Origin: Nissolia schottii
Taxonomy: Eukaryota > Streptophyta > Magnoliopsida > Fabales > Fabaceae
Assembly: GCA_003254905.1 (NCBI GenBank)
Contig: QANU01006828.1
Coordinates: forward strand, 687,886 to 751,885
Reading direction: 5' to 3'
Length of the DNA: 64,000 nt
Shown piece after piece: positions 54,357 through 64,000 of this stretch (the first letter of the stretch is position 1; every line of letters starts with the position of its first letter). Both the position numbers and the translations under genes were made by a program. Below the pieces are notes generated by a model. The model searched no databases. It saw only the letters and a list, made by a program, of their open reading frames with translations, and had not been told where the DNA came from.

Positions 54357-55544
54357 TAACCTTATCAAGTTAAAAATGATCTATTCTCGTCTAAACAATT
54401 TCTCTTCACATGTCTCGAGGGTAAGTAATCATAACAAATAATTTGGAGCACGTAACTTTTTATTCCCTTACTTCTTTTGGGTGAAGGAATTGTGCATATA
54501 CATATTCGAGGAAACATGCATGAAAGTGTTCCAAATGGGGACGCCATAATGATGAAGGTCAGCTAGTCCTTAATAATTATTTGACATTATTTCAATTCAA
54601 CCATTCATTTATAAATTAAAATTTCCTGGTAATTTTGCTTGGTTAATTGTTATAGACCGTAAGAACTGGTATCCAATTAAAAGAGATTGTTGAATCCTCT
54701 ACTGGTTTTATTGAATAAAACAGGAATTCTAATGGGAAATTTCCTGGCAAAACATAAAACAATAGCCCAAGGACTGTTGAATAACAATCGAAAGATAGAA
54801 TAATAGCCTAGGAGTTAATGGATGGATCCCTTGGTCCCCTTTTTTTTCTGTCTAAAACTTGAATATCCATCCTCTTCCCCAAAGATCTCTCATATACTAT
54901 CAGTGAGAGAGAATCAAGGCTAGAAATCCTCACTTCCTAATTAGGTGCAACTAATTTATTCTCCCTGATAACAAATCAGGTACAACAGCTAACAAATCAG
55001 ATTCTCTCTGATTTAATTTAAATAATTATTCTCCTAATCCTCTCTTTCCTCTTCGGGCATAATGGAATGGAAAAGGAATGATTTCATTTCCTTTCTTAAC
55101 CGAATCAGATGCATCATTGGTCGGCTGGTATGTAACATAGACACATGCATGTTCACATCTTTGGATAAATTTCTTGCAGTATACCTGTCACAATTGGTCA
55201 GATGCGAAATGTGTGACACTACCGAAAAACTGTCACAAAGCACTGCCAGAAAATGGAAAGGTGATTATTATGGACAGGATCATACCCGAAGAACCAGATT
55301 CAACAAATGCCTCTAAGATTGTATCTATCATTGACAGTTCAATGTTTAGTATAGTTGGAGGGAAGGAGAGAACAAAGAGAGAATTTGAGAAGCTGTGCAA
55401 AGACTCTGGATTCTCGAGTTGTCCAGTTGTTTGTCACGCTCTCCAAGTTCATGGAGTCAGAATTTTATAAGTAAATCAACAAGCAATCTCGGGGCCACTT
55501 CTACATTATGTTTCATGATATTATTACATCAAATTTGCCTATAA

Positions 55545-55688
55545 CTATGTGAATTTCTTGAGGCACTTCATTAGTGCATCTGTGTGTTCAGGCTTCCCAA
55601 CCGTTACACGAACATACCCTTTCAGCTCTTTAGTGTTGTAGTGGCGAATCATCACACCCATTTGTGCAAGGTCCTCCTGTGTTCATAC

Positions 55689-55737
<49 letters not shown>

Positions 55738-58700
55738 GAAGATAATGTCCTTAGTTGGAAATACAGTAGGAGTTTAATTGTGATGTGTTGTCATGAACAT
55801 TCAATCACGTATTGACACATCAACAAAACAATACTAAACATTTGTTAACTGGTTTAAGTTGGCCCGGGTGCTAAAAATTACTAACAAGGCAATTTGGCAA
55901 TATGTCTAGCTTTGATAAAAACATAATGATCTAAAACATTTGACATTGAAATTTGATGCAAGAGAAAAAGCTGATAAAAGTATGAAGATACAGAAAGGAA
56001 GGCACCTTCAGCTTCTTTGCATCAACTCCCAAAGTGACCTCACAAAGAATGAAATTAGAATGGCTCGGAAATGGTTGAAGGAATGGAACTTCATTCAAGA
56101 GGTCAAAAAGCCTCCCTCTTTCTTTCAGCAAAGCATCCTTTACATTCTGCATGTTAAGCAATCATTATGAATAAAAGCATGTGATTAAGGTGCTTTTGGT
56201 TATACTATCATTTCTCCCTCTAACATGTGTATAAATCGCAGTGCATGACACGATTGTGCTATGCCCCATAGATCTCTTTCTTATAACAACTTTCAATAAC
56301 CATAACATACTAGAGGATAACCAATTAAACTAAATGTGTGACTGTGAGCTTAAATCGAAAAGTAGAGGGAAAAAAAACCTCTAGATAGATAGGATTTTGC
56401 AATGCTGCACACGCAGAAATTTCGGCAGCAGCAGATACATTATAAGGTTGCTTTGCTCTCCAAAGATACTCAATGATGCTCAAAGGAAAAGCTCCATATC
56501 CCACACGAAGTCCAGCTAAACCTGAGACAATAGTTCATTTGAAAGAATAAGAAGTAATTGGTTCACAATTATGACAAGGAAACTCCAACCAACTTCATAC
56601 AATATAACAAACCAGTAACAATATTTTGTACGTATCATTTCAACAAGAAATATATGTACATAATCCATCAATGAAAAAAAAATTGACAAGGATAAACCTT
56701 AGATATTGAATCATTCAATCCACATACACTTGATATCGGAATAAGCTTAATTTAGGGGCCATTGATGAATTCATTAGAAAAACAGTGTGCCAATCATTTT
56801 TCAGTTCACAGGTCCACCTGTGTACCCCTCTTATCTCTAAAGAATAGAAAGTCTTGCAGATTCAGTTAGGTCGCGTTTGATATCAGGGACAGGATAGGGG
56901 TACAAAAACACAGGGTACCTCGTTGAAGCTGGGACAAAGGGGACAAAAAAATTTTGTCTGAGGAGACACAAATTTGGGGCCTGGAGGGACATAAATTTTC
57001 TTTGTCTTTGTCCCCATGTCTCTATCCCCATGTTCTGTCTCTAGTACCAAACGCAGCCTTATAGTCATGTTTAACCTCAACCCACAAGACTCCAATCCTA
57101 GTCACAACTACCAATGGCATGCCCCAAAGACATTGTTCAAGTAATAAACAAAAAGGACTTGAGAGGATTTTTAGTGCATACCATTAAACAAAAATCGATA
57201 GAATCTCAACTAAATTACAAGTATATGGTATGTAGGAAAGATGGCATAAAACACAATTCTCAGTTCATTTTCAATATTCCTGGTGTAACAGGGATAAAGG
57301 AAAAGGTAACAATACCAGCTCTTTTGCTAAAAGTTCGAAGAACAATCAAATTCTCATGCTTCTTCACCCAAGTCATCCTTGATTTAATCCCGGAAAACTC
57401 AATGTAGGCTTCATCCAGCACCACCAATACAGGAAGCTCAAGAATCTTTAACAGAACTTCATCATCAATTATACTGTCGTGAAATTGTTAGAACAATATA
57501 TATAGGATCAAAAACTAACAGAAGGGACACTCAAATTTCCAGCGTACAACAAAATAGGAAGAATGCATCAGGGTTCAGGACAAAAAGAAAACACTACTAC
57601 AATACAAATTCAAGAACCTAATTCTCGAACTATGCACTCGAGAGTAAGAAAGTAGAAGAAAGGATACTTGACAATTACCTTCCATCAGGATTATTTGGAG
57701 ATGTTAAAAATATGCATTTGGGCTTCTCTTGTTTGACAACCTCTGCGATGTGCTCCACATTCAAGCTGAAGTCTGGCTTCCTCGGAACTACAGTTTAAAT
57801 AGTGTAGATGATTATACACATCTGACATGACAAAAAAGATAGAGAAACCTAAAACGCAATAAGAAAACCAAAGAATTCTCACAAGATAATAGGATGTGAT
57901 CATGGAGTCTGTGATACCATGTTGAGGTCTACATCTTCTATAAATTTAAACTATTAGGTGAAGGCTCATGATTGGTTATATTTCATATCTCTAGCAACAA
58001 GTATACAAAGTTATATAATTTTTAGAGAAAACGAGTTTAATAGGTAAGTTTAGGAAATGTTATTCCTACCTTTGATGACAAGTGCTCCATTAACTGCAGC
58101 GTCAAATTCATACATTGTGAAGGTCGGAGGGCAGTCCACAATCTTGTCTCCAGGATCCAGCACACAACTGCAGTATGTGTGCATGAAAAATTAAAATTAA
58201 AGAGAGAGAATTTGAAGCTTGTCTAAAACAGAGAAATTATAGGGTCAAACCGCATGATCAAATCAATAAGCTCATCAGCACCACATCCTACGAGAATGTA
58301 TTCAGATTCAAGACCTGAATCTTCAGCAAGAGCTGCACGCAATCTGCGACTCTCTGGATCAGGATAGACATATGGGAATGTCATTGATCCTAGTGCTTCC
58401 ATGACCTGTCAAACCTCTGATAGTCAACTCAGGCGACAATATAATGGTAAGGTGCATACACTCGAACATAGCTTAGAAAAAGACACAAACACTTGAAAAT
58501 TGAAAGATGATACTACAATCTCACTATCAATGTTTAGCATATTGCCAGATTATTATTCTCCAATTTTTCAGTAATTTGGAAAACCAACAAGAGAATAGAG
58601 CAAGTACTTGCCTCAGGAGGGGGACCATAAGGGTTTTCATTAGCATCTAACTTAACAATATCCTCAGGCTTGCGTCCAAGACGGGAAGATAAAACCTGCA

Positions 58701-59340
58701 GAGAAAAAAAAGTTCCTTTCCTCTTGATGATAGGCAGAGACATGAAAATTCATTTGAGAAACTTGTAATACGAGTGCAATGTGTTGCAAGTAACTCGCAC
58801 CCATCACACAGAAAAGAAGTACTAATCTAAAAACGTAAAAGAAAAAGAATAAACCTTGATTAAAAAAAAAAGCCACAAGGTACCTGAAGAAACAACTATG
58901 TATTTCTACTTCAAAGTAACAACAACTGCACAAGTATGATTTAAGAGCTAACAGTATAACACAACCAAATTCTTAACCAAAAAAATTCAACAATGCCCAA
59001 ACTTATACTTCAGGTAAAACATTATTGTAGCAGAATTCAAAGGGAACCAAACAGAATCAGTAAAAAAGTTGACTTTGATGACACATACCTCAAAGGGCAA
59101 AATGGGCTGATAAGGAGACAAGTTCCTCAAGTGCCGTCTGATGAAGGAATCACCAGTGACCTGAAGAGAACCATTGTTGACTTGTTCGGTAGGAATAGTT
59201 GAAGCCATGGCCACGAACTTCCTCTGATTCCCTTCAATTGAGCAACTGGGTCTGGCTGCCAACCCCACTTGCTTAAGATGATTGGTGTTGGATTTCACAA
59301 AGCAAAAAGAAGCAGGGTTGTAAAAATCAACGACACCCAT
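55545..59340 (-). CDS. HISN6: Histidinol-phosphate aminotransferase, plastid
   Basis: Nine minus-strand exons: 59089-59340, 58612-58695, 58251-58405, 58070-58167, 57679-57787, 57316-57473, 56379-56521, 56006-56146 and 55545-55676, giving 423 residues. It catalyses the PLP-dependent transamination of imidazole acetol phosphate to histidinol phosphate in histidine synthesis. The N-terminal 50 residues ([14 protein letters not shown]...) resemble a chloroplast transit peptide. Conserved features: [50 protein letters not shown] and the PLP-binding Lys283 in TFSKRAGLAGLR. One intron starts with GC instead of GT (58611). The first in-frame Met pair is at 59355, but Met at 59340 matches the family start. 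The stop lies 74 bases from the stop of the convergent O-methyltransferase pseudogene. Intron 6 carries a 190-bp MITE. Confidence 0.95.
55691..55733. repeat. (TA)n microsatellite in the last HISN6 intron
   Basis: About 21 TA units, just inside the intron upstream of the final exon. Confidence 0.9.
56869..57058. mobile_element. 190-bp PIF/Harbinger-type (Tourist-like) MITE
   Basis: The ends are inverted: GGTCGCGTTTGATATCAGGG at 56869-56888 against the reverse complement of the right end, GGCTGCGTTTGGTACTAGAG (to 57058). It is flanked by TTA at 56866-56868 and 57059-57061, the 3-base target duplication typical of PIF/Harbinger. Length is in the MITE range and no protein is encoded. It lies inside a HISN6 intron (between exons 57316-57473 and 56379-56521). 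Confidence 0.85.
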
Positions 59341-59460
59341 TGACACCTGCATCATAAAAATTCAATTTTTTAAGATTGAAAAAGACCCTTTTGAAATAAC
59401 ATTTCGGACAAGCACAGTGAGAGGTGGATGAACAAGCAACGTGAATGTCTCAGAACCATC

Positions 59461-59462
<2 letters not shown>
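59341..59462. other. HISN6 5' flank, cut by the gap
   Basis: On the minus strand, CAG at 59348-59350 lies just before the start codon and could be the acceptor of a 5' UTR intron. The rest of the promoter is lost in or beyond the gap. Confidence 0.4.

Positions 59463-59507
<45 letters not shown>
59463..59507. repeat. (GA)n run at the edge of the gap
   Basis: Pure GA dinucleotides ending in N. The open frames that span it and the gap (runs of Arg-Glu or Leu-Ser) are artefacts. Confidence 0.9.
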
Positions 59508-60015
59508 NNNNNNNNNNNNNNNNNNNNNNNNNNNNNNNNNNNNNNNNNNNNNNNNNNNNNNNNNNNNNNNNNNNNNNNNNNNNNNNNNNNNNNNNNNNNN
59601 NNNNNNNNNNNNNNNNNNNNNNNNNNNNNNNNNNNNNNNNNNNNNNNNNNNNNNNNNNNNNNNNNNNNNNNNNNNNNNNNNNNNNNNNNNNNNNNNNNNN
59701 NNNNNNNNNNNNNNNNNNNNNNNNNNNNNNNNNNNNNNNNNNNNNNNNNNNNNNNNNNNNNNNNNNNNNNNNNNNNNNNNNNNNNNNNNNNNNNNNNNNN
59801 NNNNNNNNNNNNNNNNNNNNNNNNNNNNNNNNNNNNNNNNNNNNNNNNNNNNNNNNNNNNNNNNNNNNNNNNNNNNNNNNNNNNNNNNNNNNNNNNNNNN
59901 NNNNNNNNNNNNNNNNNNNNNNNNNNNNNNNNNNNNNNNNNNNNNNNNNNNNNNNNNNNNNNNNNNNNNNNNNNNNNNNNNNNNNNNNNNNNNNNNNNNN
60001 NNNNNNNNNNNNNNN
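59508..60015. other. Assembly gap, 508 N
   Basis: All bases are N. A GA run on the left and an A run on the right suggest that a long simple repeat broke the assembly. The HISN6 promoter probably lies here or next to it. Confidence 0.98.
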
Positions 60016-60458
60016 AAAAAAAAAAGAGAAAGAAGGGAAAAAACCTAAACATTTTAAAACAAAAAAAAGATGGGCATGGATAATATAAATAGATATTAAT
60101 CTCATTTTATCTAAGCATGTATGTATTTTTGCATCAATTAAAATAGTTCAATCGCATATTTATGATTTTTTTCCCAGAATAAACTATACAAATATAAAAA
60201 AGGTACGGTGTAAGAAATTAATTTTGATGTTTTATTTTATCCTTTTTGTGTGAAGAATGGAAAAAAATTTTGCAAATTTATTTTTTACCATGTTTTACTT
60301 AATTCCTTATAATACATTCTATAATAATAATATTTTCATGTTTGACTCATATGAAATTAATTTTTAAAATATTTTTGTGATTAATTTATGTTATGCATGT
60401 TCCCTGTGTCAATTTTATATTGAGTTGGTCATCTTATCCTAAATGTGCGATGAGATTT
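60016..60458. other. AT-rich DNA right of the gap
   Basis: No gene or element recognised. Confidence 0.4.
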
Positions 60459-60558
60459 GTTATATGAATTATACGATCTCATAAGATTTTGCTATAATTA
60501 TATGATCTCATAGGATGTTGCTATGAGTAAATGAGATCGTAGGATCTTGCTATAATTA
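60459..60558. repeat. Short tandem repeat, about 35-bp unit, three copies
   Basis: Three diverged copies of a unit containing ATGATCTCATAGGATNTTGCTATAATTAT. One copy has ATAATTATATGATCTCA (60494-60510), which recurs perfectly inverted at 61549-61565 on the far side of the next element. Confidence 0.7.
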
Positions 60559-60566
60559 TACACTAG

Positions 60567-61511
60567 TGTTACATGTACACCTTATTTCCATCCATCATGC
60601 ATCCACCTCGTATGAAATACGTTTGGGTTTATTAGGAATCCTTACTCGCATACGGATCCCCACTGCACACTTAAATGCGTGGGCACACACGATTTATGCT
60701 TCTCAATTTTCATTCGCGTTCACAAACTTTAACAATATAGTTGCACAAACATTAATAGCATGAGTACACAAATATTAACAACATCAACAACACATTATAT
60801 TGTGAACAATTTCAGTGCACAAACTTATAAAACAATAGTGCATAAACTTAAACAACATAGGTGTACAAACATTAACAATATGAAAAACACATTTATATTG
60901 TGAACAATTTTAATGCACAAACTGTAACAATATAGGTACACAAACATTAGCAACACAAGTGCACAAACAATAACAACATGAAAAACACATATTAAAATCT
61001 AAACAATTTCAGTGCACAAACTTTAACAATATAGGTGCACAAACATTAACATGAAAAACACATTATGTTGTGAATAATTTAAGTGCACAAACTTTAACAA
61101 TGTAGGTGCACAAACATTAACAACACAAAAACACATATTATGAAATAGCCAACCTTTTATCATCTTAAGCATATATAACATGTAATAGTCCACTCAAGCA
61201 TCTGTAACAAGTAAACCGCCATTATTAAAGGTAGACCTCGTCCATTCCAAAAAAAGCCAACCTTTCATCATTTTAATTTCATTTTAATCTTTAGGAGGAG
61301 GATGAAGAGGATGATGAGTGTGGATGACGAGAAATAATACGAAAAGAATAGATTCAGGTGATAGGAGGAGAATGAGAGGAAGAGGAGGAGAACGGTGATT
61401 GAAAACGAGCTCAGGGTTGGACGCGTGTTGTTTATAAATTTAGAAAGTATATAAAATACATATTCTAATAATTAATTATGTATATTGTGGAGGTGCATGT
61501 ACGAGGTGACA
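60567..61511. mobile_element. Non-autonomous element with TTTGTGCA-type tandem repeats
   Basis: The left end TGTTACATGTACACC matches the ends of the 215-bp MITE at 7293-7507 (TGCTACATGTACACC). The right end, read inverted, is TGTCACCTCGTACATGCACC, a weaker match. From about 60710 to 61135 it holds four units of 70-100 bases based on GTGCACAAACTTTAACAATATAG, the reverse complement of the words in the array at 1-455. The last third is a purine-rich stretch of GAGGAGGA words. No protein is encoded. Borders are approximate and no target duplication was found. Confidence 0.6.
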
Positions 61512-61565
61512 TAAAATGAATGTACATAAATCATTTTTTATAATCATGTGAGATCATATAATTAT

Positions 61566-62239
61566 CAAATCATACTAACATCCAAATTATTTATTATCAA
61601 AATCAAAATTATTCTTTACCAAAATTAGTAGGTTGTTTTAAAAAAAATGTTGATTTAGACTTCTATTAACAAGAGAAAAGAAAATTGATTTATACGGAAG
61701 TCGATTTAAATTAATTCTCTTAACATAAAAAAAATAGTTTATTTTATGAATAATTTCATAAATTGTTTATTATGAGAATAACTATATTTGTTTGGTTGAT
61801 TTTGGGAAAAAAATCTCATATTTATTATTGTAAATGTAAAAGTGTTACATATAATGGTAATACAAATATACAATATTAGATGCTAGTGACAGTATATTTA
61901 AGGGGTTGAGTTTAGTGATTACTCTAACATTTCCATAAATTAGGTGTCTGAAATTTGAAGTAAAAAATGACAATGTATTAAAATAATAAATATATATAAT
62001 TCATTTTTAGAAAATTTATGTTAGAGAATAAAGTAATAGCACAACATGTTTAGTGACTTTTGCTCGATTTTTGGTAAAGTAGAAAAAGGAGAATTATACA
62101 ATTAAATTTGTAGAAGAGCATGGAGCTCTTTTCTGAAATGCCACCAAAATTTAAAAATGTCTCCCACAATAACACCATGTCTAACCAAAATCAGCACACC
62201 TATTATCATAACGATGAACTAGACTAAATTGAATACACC
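61566..62239. other. AT-rich DNA between repeat elements
   Basis: No gene recognised. It contains runs of A and T and a few words typical of old insertions. Confidence 0.4.
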
Positions 62240-62301
62240 ACTATTGCAAAACCAAAGTACGAATGCAAAGACTATTGCAAAACCAAAGTATGAACGCAAA
62301 G
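62240..62301. repeat. 31-bp tandem repeat, two copies
   Basis: Units at 62240-62270 and 62271-62301 share ACTATTGCAAAACCAAAGTA and differ at two positions. It lies just left of the LTR border. Confidence 0.88.
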
Positions 62302-62345
62302 TAAGAGCTCAAGATCATGATGCTGAGGGGAAATATGGTCCATAA

Positions 62346-64000
62346 TGTAATGAAGTGAATTGTGTAAATGATGAATTATGGAGAGTAATGATATAATTGT
62401 GATAATTTCTACATTTTTTGGTGTTTGAATTACAACGGCAATGGATAATGATGAAAAATCTCCTTAGGAATGAGATGATTAGAGAGAAGAAATCCTAGAG
62501 ATAGAGGTAGGATAAGCCTAATACAAATTTTTCACACACTCTTTATAACACAAACCTCCTATTTATACTATCCTAGACTCCCCAATTGGATTAATTGGGT
62601 TATTGCCTTATTGGGCTTATGACCCATTCATACTTGTTACATTACACCTCCCTTCAAAATGGACATTGTCCTCAAGTTTCGAGAATTATCTCCACCCAGA
62701 TCCCATTGCATAAATTGTAACTTGCTAATATTGTCTTCATCAATTGGGCCAATTTTAGAAAATTTCATAAAAGTTACCCTTTTAGTAGAAGCCCACTTCC
62801 TGTAGCTCATTTTCTCTTCTTCCCCCCAAATAATGGCTTCCTTTAGCAATTTGGTTACTTCTGGCTAAGTGAATGTAGCCCATAATAAAGTCCACTTGGC
62901 CCACGGAAGTTGGCCCATCTTGTCTTATAGCAACCCTAAAATCTTGTTGTAGCTCCCCTTCTTCCCAGGTTGTTGGTGGCTGCTCCCTTTCCTTCATGGC
63001 CACCCTTGCTTCTTTCCCTATCAAGACCAAAGCAGCGACGGCGACCACCATCATCCTCGCCCTCGCCGCTAGCGACCCCCGAGCGCCACGACTTCTCTCC
63101 CCATCACCGCCCTCGCCTGGCACCGCAACTGAGGCGCCGTCCACCGCGGTATCCCCTTCCTTCCTTGCGAAAACGATAGCAACACCAACAGCCCGCTACC
63201 GCGGTCTCTCCGCTCCAAATTGCGCAACCCCCGGTCATACCCACTAGCGCCGCTGTTGGTGGCGTGGCGCGAATCATTGTTCGCGTCTGATGTCAGAAAT
63301 TCGACGTCCGTTCGCGAATCGTTGCTTTCCACCGCCGTGCTTGTCGCCCTCCACTACCCCGCCTCTGCTCGCAAGATGCTCTGATCCGCGCTCTTCTGTT
63401 CGCCGTCATCAACGGCCGCCGTGCGGTTCGCCATGGAGAGGACACCGGGACCAGTGGCGTAACCCTTCTTCCCTGCGAAAATAGCAGCAGTGGAAACGGC
63501 CAGCCATAGCGTCATCACCTCCTGCCACTATCGCGTGGTCGCCACAGCAGCCATCTCACCGTCGTCGCCGTCCGCTGCCTCTCTTTCCTTCCTGCTGGGA
63601 CCACCGTGCTCAAAAGAGCTCGTGCCCACAACCACCCTTCCCCCCGCCGTGTCGCTGACGTCGTCACGTGCTTCTGTCGCCGCGTCAACGACGAGTCTCG
63701 TCGCCAGCAGTAGCACCTCCTCTTCTTCTCCGGAACTGACCCTAGCCTTGCTGCAGATCGTTGCCCCCTGACTTCCTTGCTCTAGTTCCGCTTCTTGTGG
63801 CGTCATCTCTGTCGCAACTGTCAGATCTGGTGGCTCCAGTGGTGGTTTCTGCCATACCGCCTCGGGACGAGATGAGAATGGATCTGAATCATGTAAACTT
63901 GAATCCAGTACAAGTGTAGATTTACCCTCGTTAATGCCTGAATTTGTGCATTTGCTTCTATCTCAGCTTGAATTTCTGGATCTATGAACTGTAATTGTTG
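62346..64000 (-). mobile_element. 3' part of an LTR retrotransposon, running off the window
   Basis: On the minus strand an LTR of about 296 bp lies at 62346-62641. It starts TGTAACAAG and ends TTCATTACA, so its ends are TGTAA...TTACA. A TATA-like TATAAATAGG lies near 62570. Immediately upstream in that orientation is a purine tract, GAAGGGAGGTG (about 62645-62655), the position of a polypurine tract, so this is the 3' LTR. Its 5-base flanks differ (CATAA, TTACA), which agrees with an element that continues to the right. The minus-strand frame before it (62782-63144) has TTWEEGELQQDF, faintly like the end of a Ty3/gypsy polyprotein; the superfamily is not proved. The part at 62980-63850 is strikingly GC-rich. 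Confidence 0.6.

Larger units (their letters stand above)
50836..55470 (+). pseudogene. Second COMT-like O-methyltransferase, probably a pseudogene
   Basis: Four exon-like blocks match the intact gene at 41000-42882: 50836-51233, 53684-54004, 54487-54557 and 55180-55470. Intron phases are the same, but block 2 is 321 bases where the intact copy has 314, a net frame change of +1. The change lies near 53770-53790: reading continues as WENMLKEY in one frame and resumes as [13 protein letters not shown] in the next. Block 1 also lacks about ten residues near FASWVERLY. Block 3 has two extra residues. The SAM loop ([10 protein letters not shown]) and catalytic His in CHNWSDAKC remain, so loss is recent. 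Intron 1 is 2.45 kb and holds a nested transposon. A sequencing error at the frameshift cannot be excluded. Confidence 0.78.

Noticed and set aside
41000..59340. A possible biosynthetic gene cluster linking O-methyltransferases and the aminotransferase
   Set aside because: HISN6 is primary metabolism, the two methyltransferases are tandem-type duplicates, one is broken, and a PPR gene lies between them; there is no shared regulation visible.
59428..60105. Several 200-residue open frames made of Glu-Arg or Leu-Ser repeats
   Set aside because: They are the GA microsatellite plus a run of N; the gap has no real sequence.
62970..63806. Many overlapping open frames on both strands of the GC-rich block
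   Set aside because: GC-rich sequence has few stops by chance; the translations are low-complexity with no clear domain, so no gene is called.

Overview
This is nuclear plant DNA, AT-rich with compact GT-AG introns, low-complexity tracts and miniature transposons. Protein similarity and repeat style suggest a legume, most likely Glycine (soybean or a relative). That is an inference from recall; no search was run. There is one 508-base assembly gap (59508-60015) and a single ambiguous base at 38654.

Layout. Left arm (1-6970): a tandem-repeat array, one intronless BAHD acyltransferase gene on the minus strand, then a repeat-rich stretch with three fold-back elements, a perfect hairpin and a CACTA transposon end. 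Gene-rich core (6973-46212): a WAV3-type RING/vWA E3 ligase (+), an EDR2-type PH-START-DUF1336 protein in 21 exons (+), an ARF10/16/17-clade auxin response factor with a miR160 site (+), a plastid-type GNAT acetyltransferase (-), a CASP-like 5A membrane protein (+), the decapping enzyme DCP2 (+), cytosolic/peroxisomal-type glutathione reductase in 16 exons (-), a COMT-like O-methyltransferase (-) and an intronless DYW-type PPR protein (-). Right arm (46213-64000): a solo LTR, a frameshifted second O-methyltransferase whose first intron holds a solo LTR nested in a terminal-inverted-repeat element, the histidine-biosynthesis gene histidinol-phosphate aminotransferase (-), the gap, a repeat element related to the left-edge array, and the 3' end of an LTR retrotransposon with a GC-rich interior.

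The genes do not form an operon or an obvious biosynthetic cluster. They are mostly housekeeping or regulatory genes, each with its own promoter: mRNA decay, redox, histidine synthesis, auxin response, organelle RNA editing and ubiquitin ligation. The two O-methyltransferase copies are in opposite orientation around the PPR gene and solo LTR, and one has decayed. Exon models were built by hand from splice sites, reading-frame continuity and family knowledge; phases were checked across every junction.

I found no new molecular system. The least explained structures are a family of repeats built on the word TTTGTGCA, present at three separate places, and a GC-rich block inside the right-edge retrotransposon.
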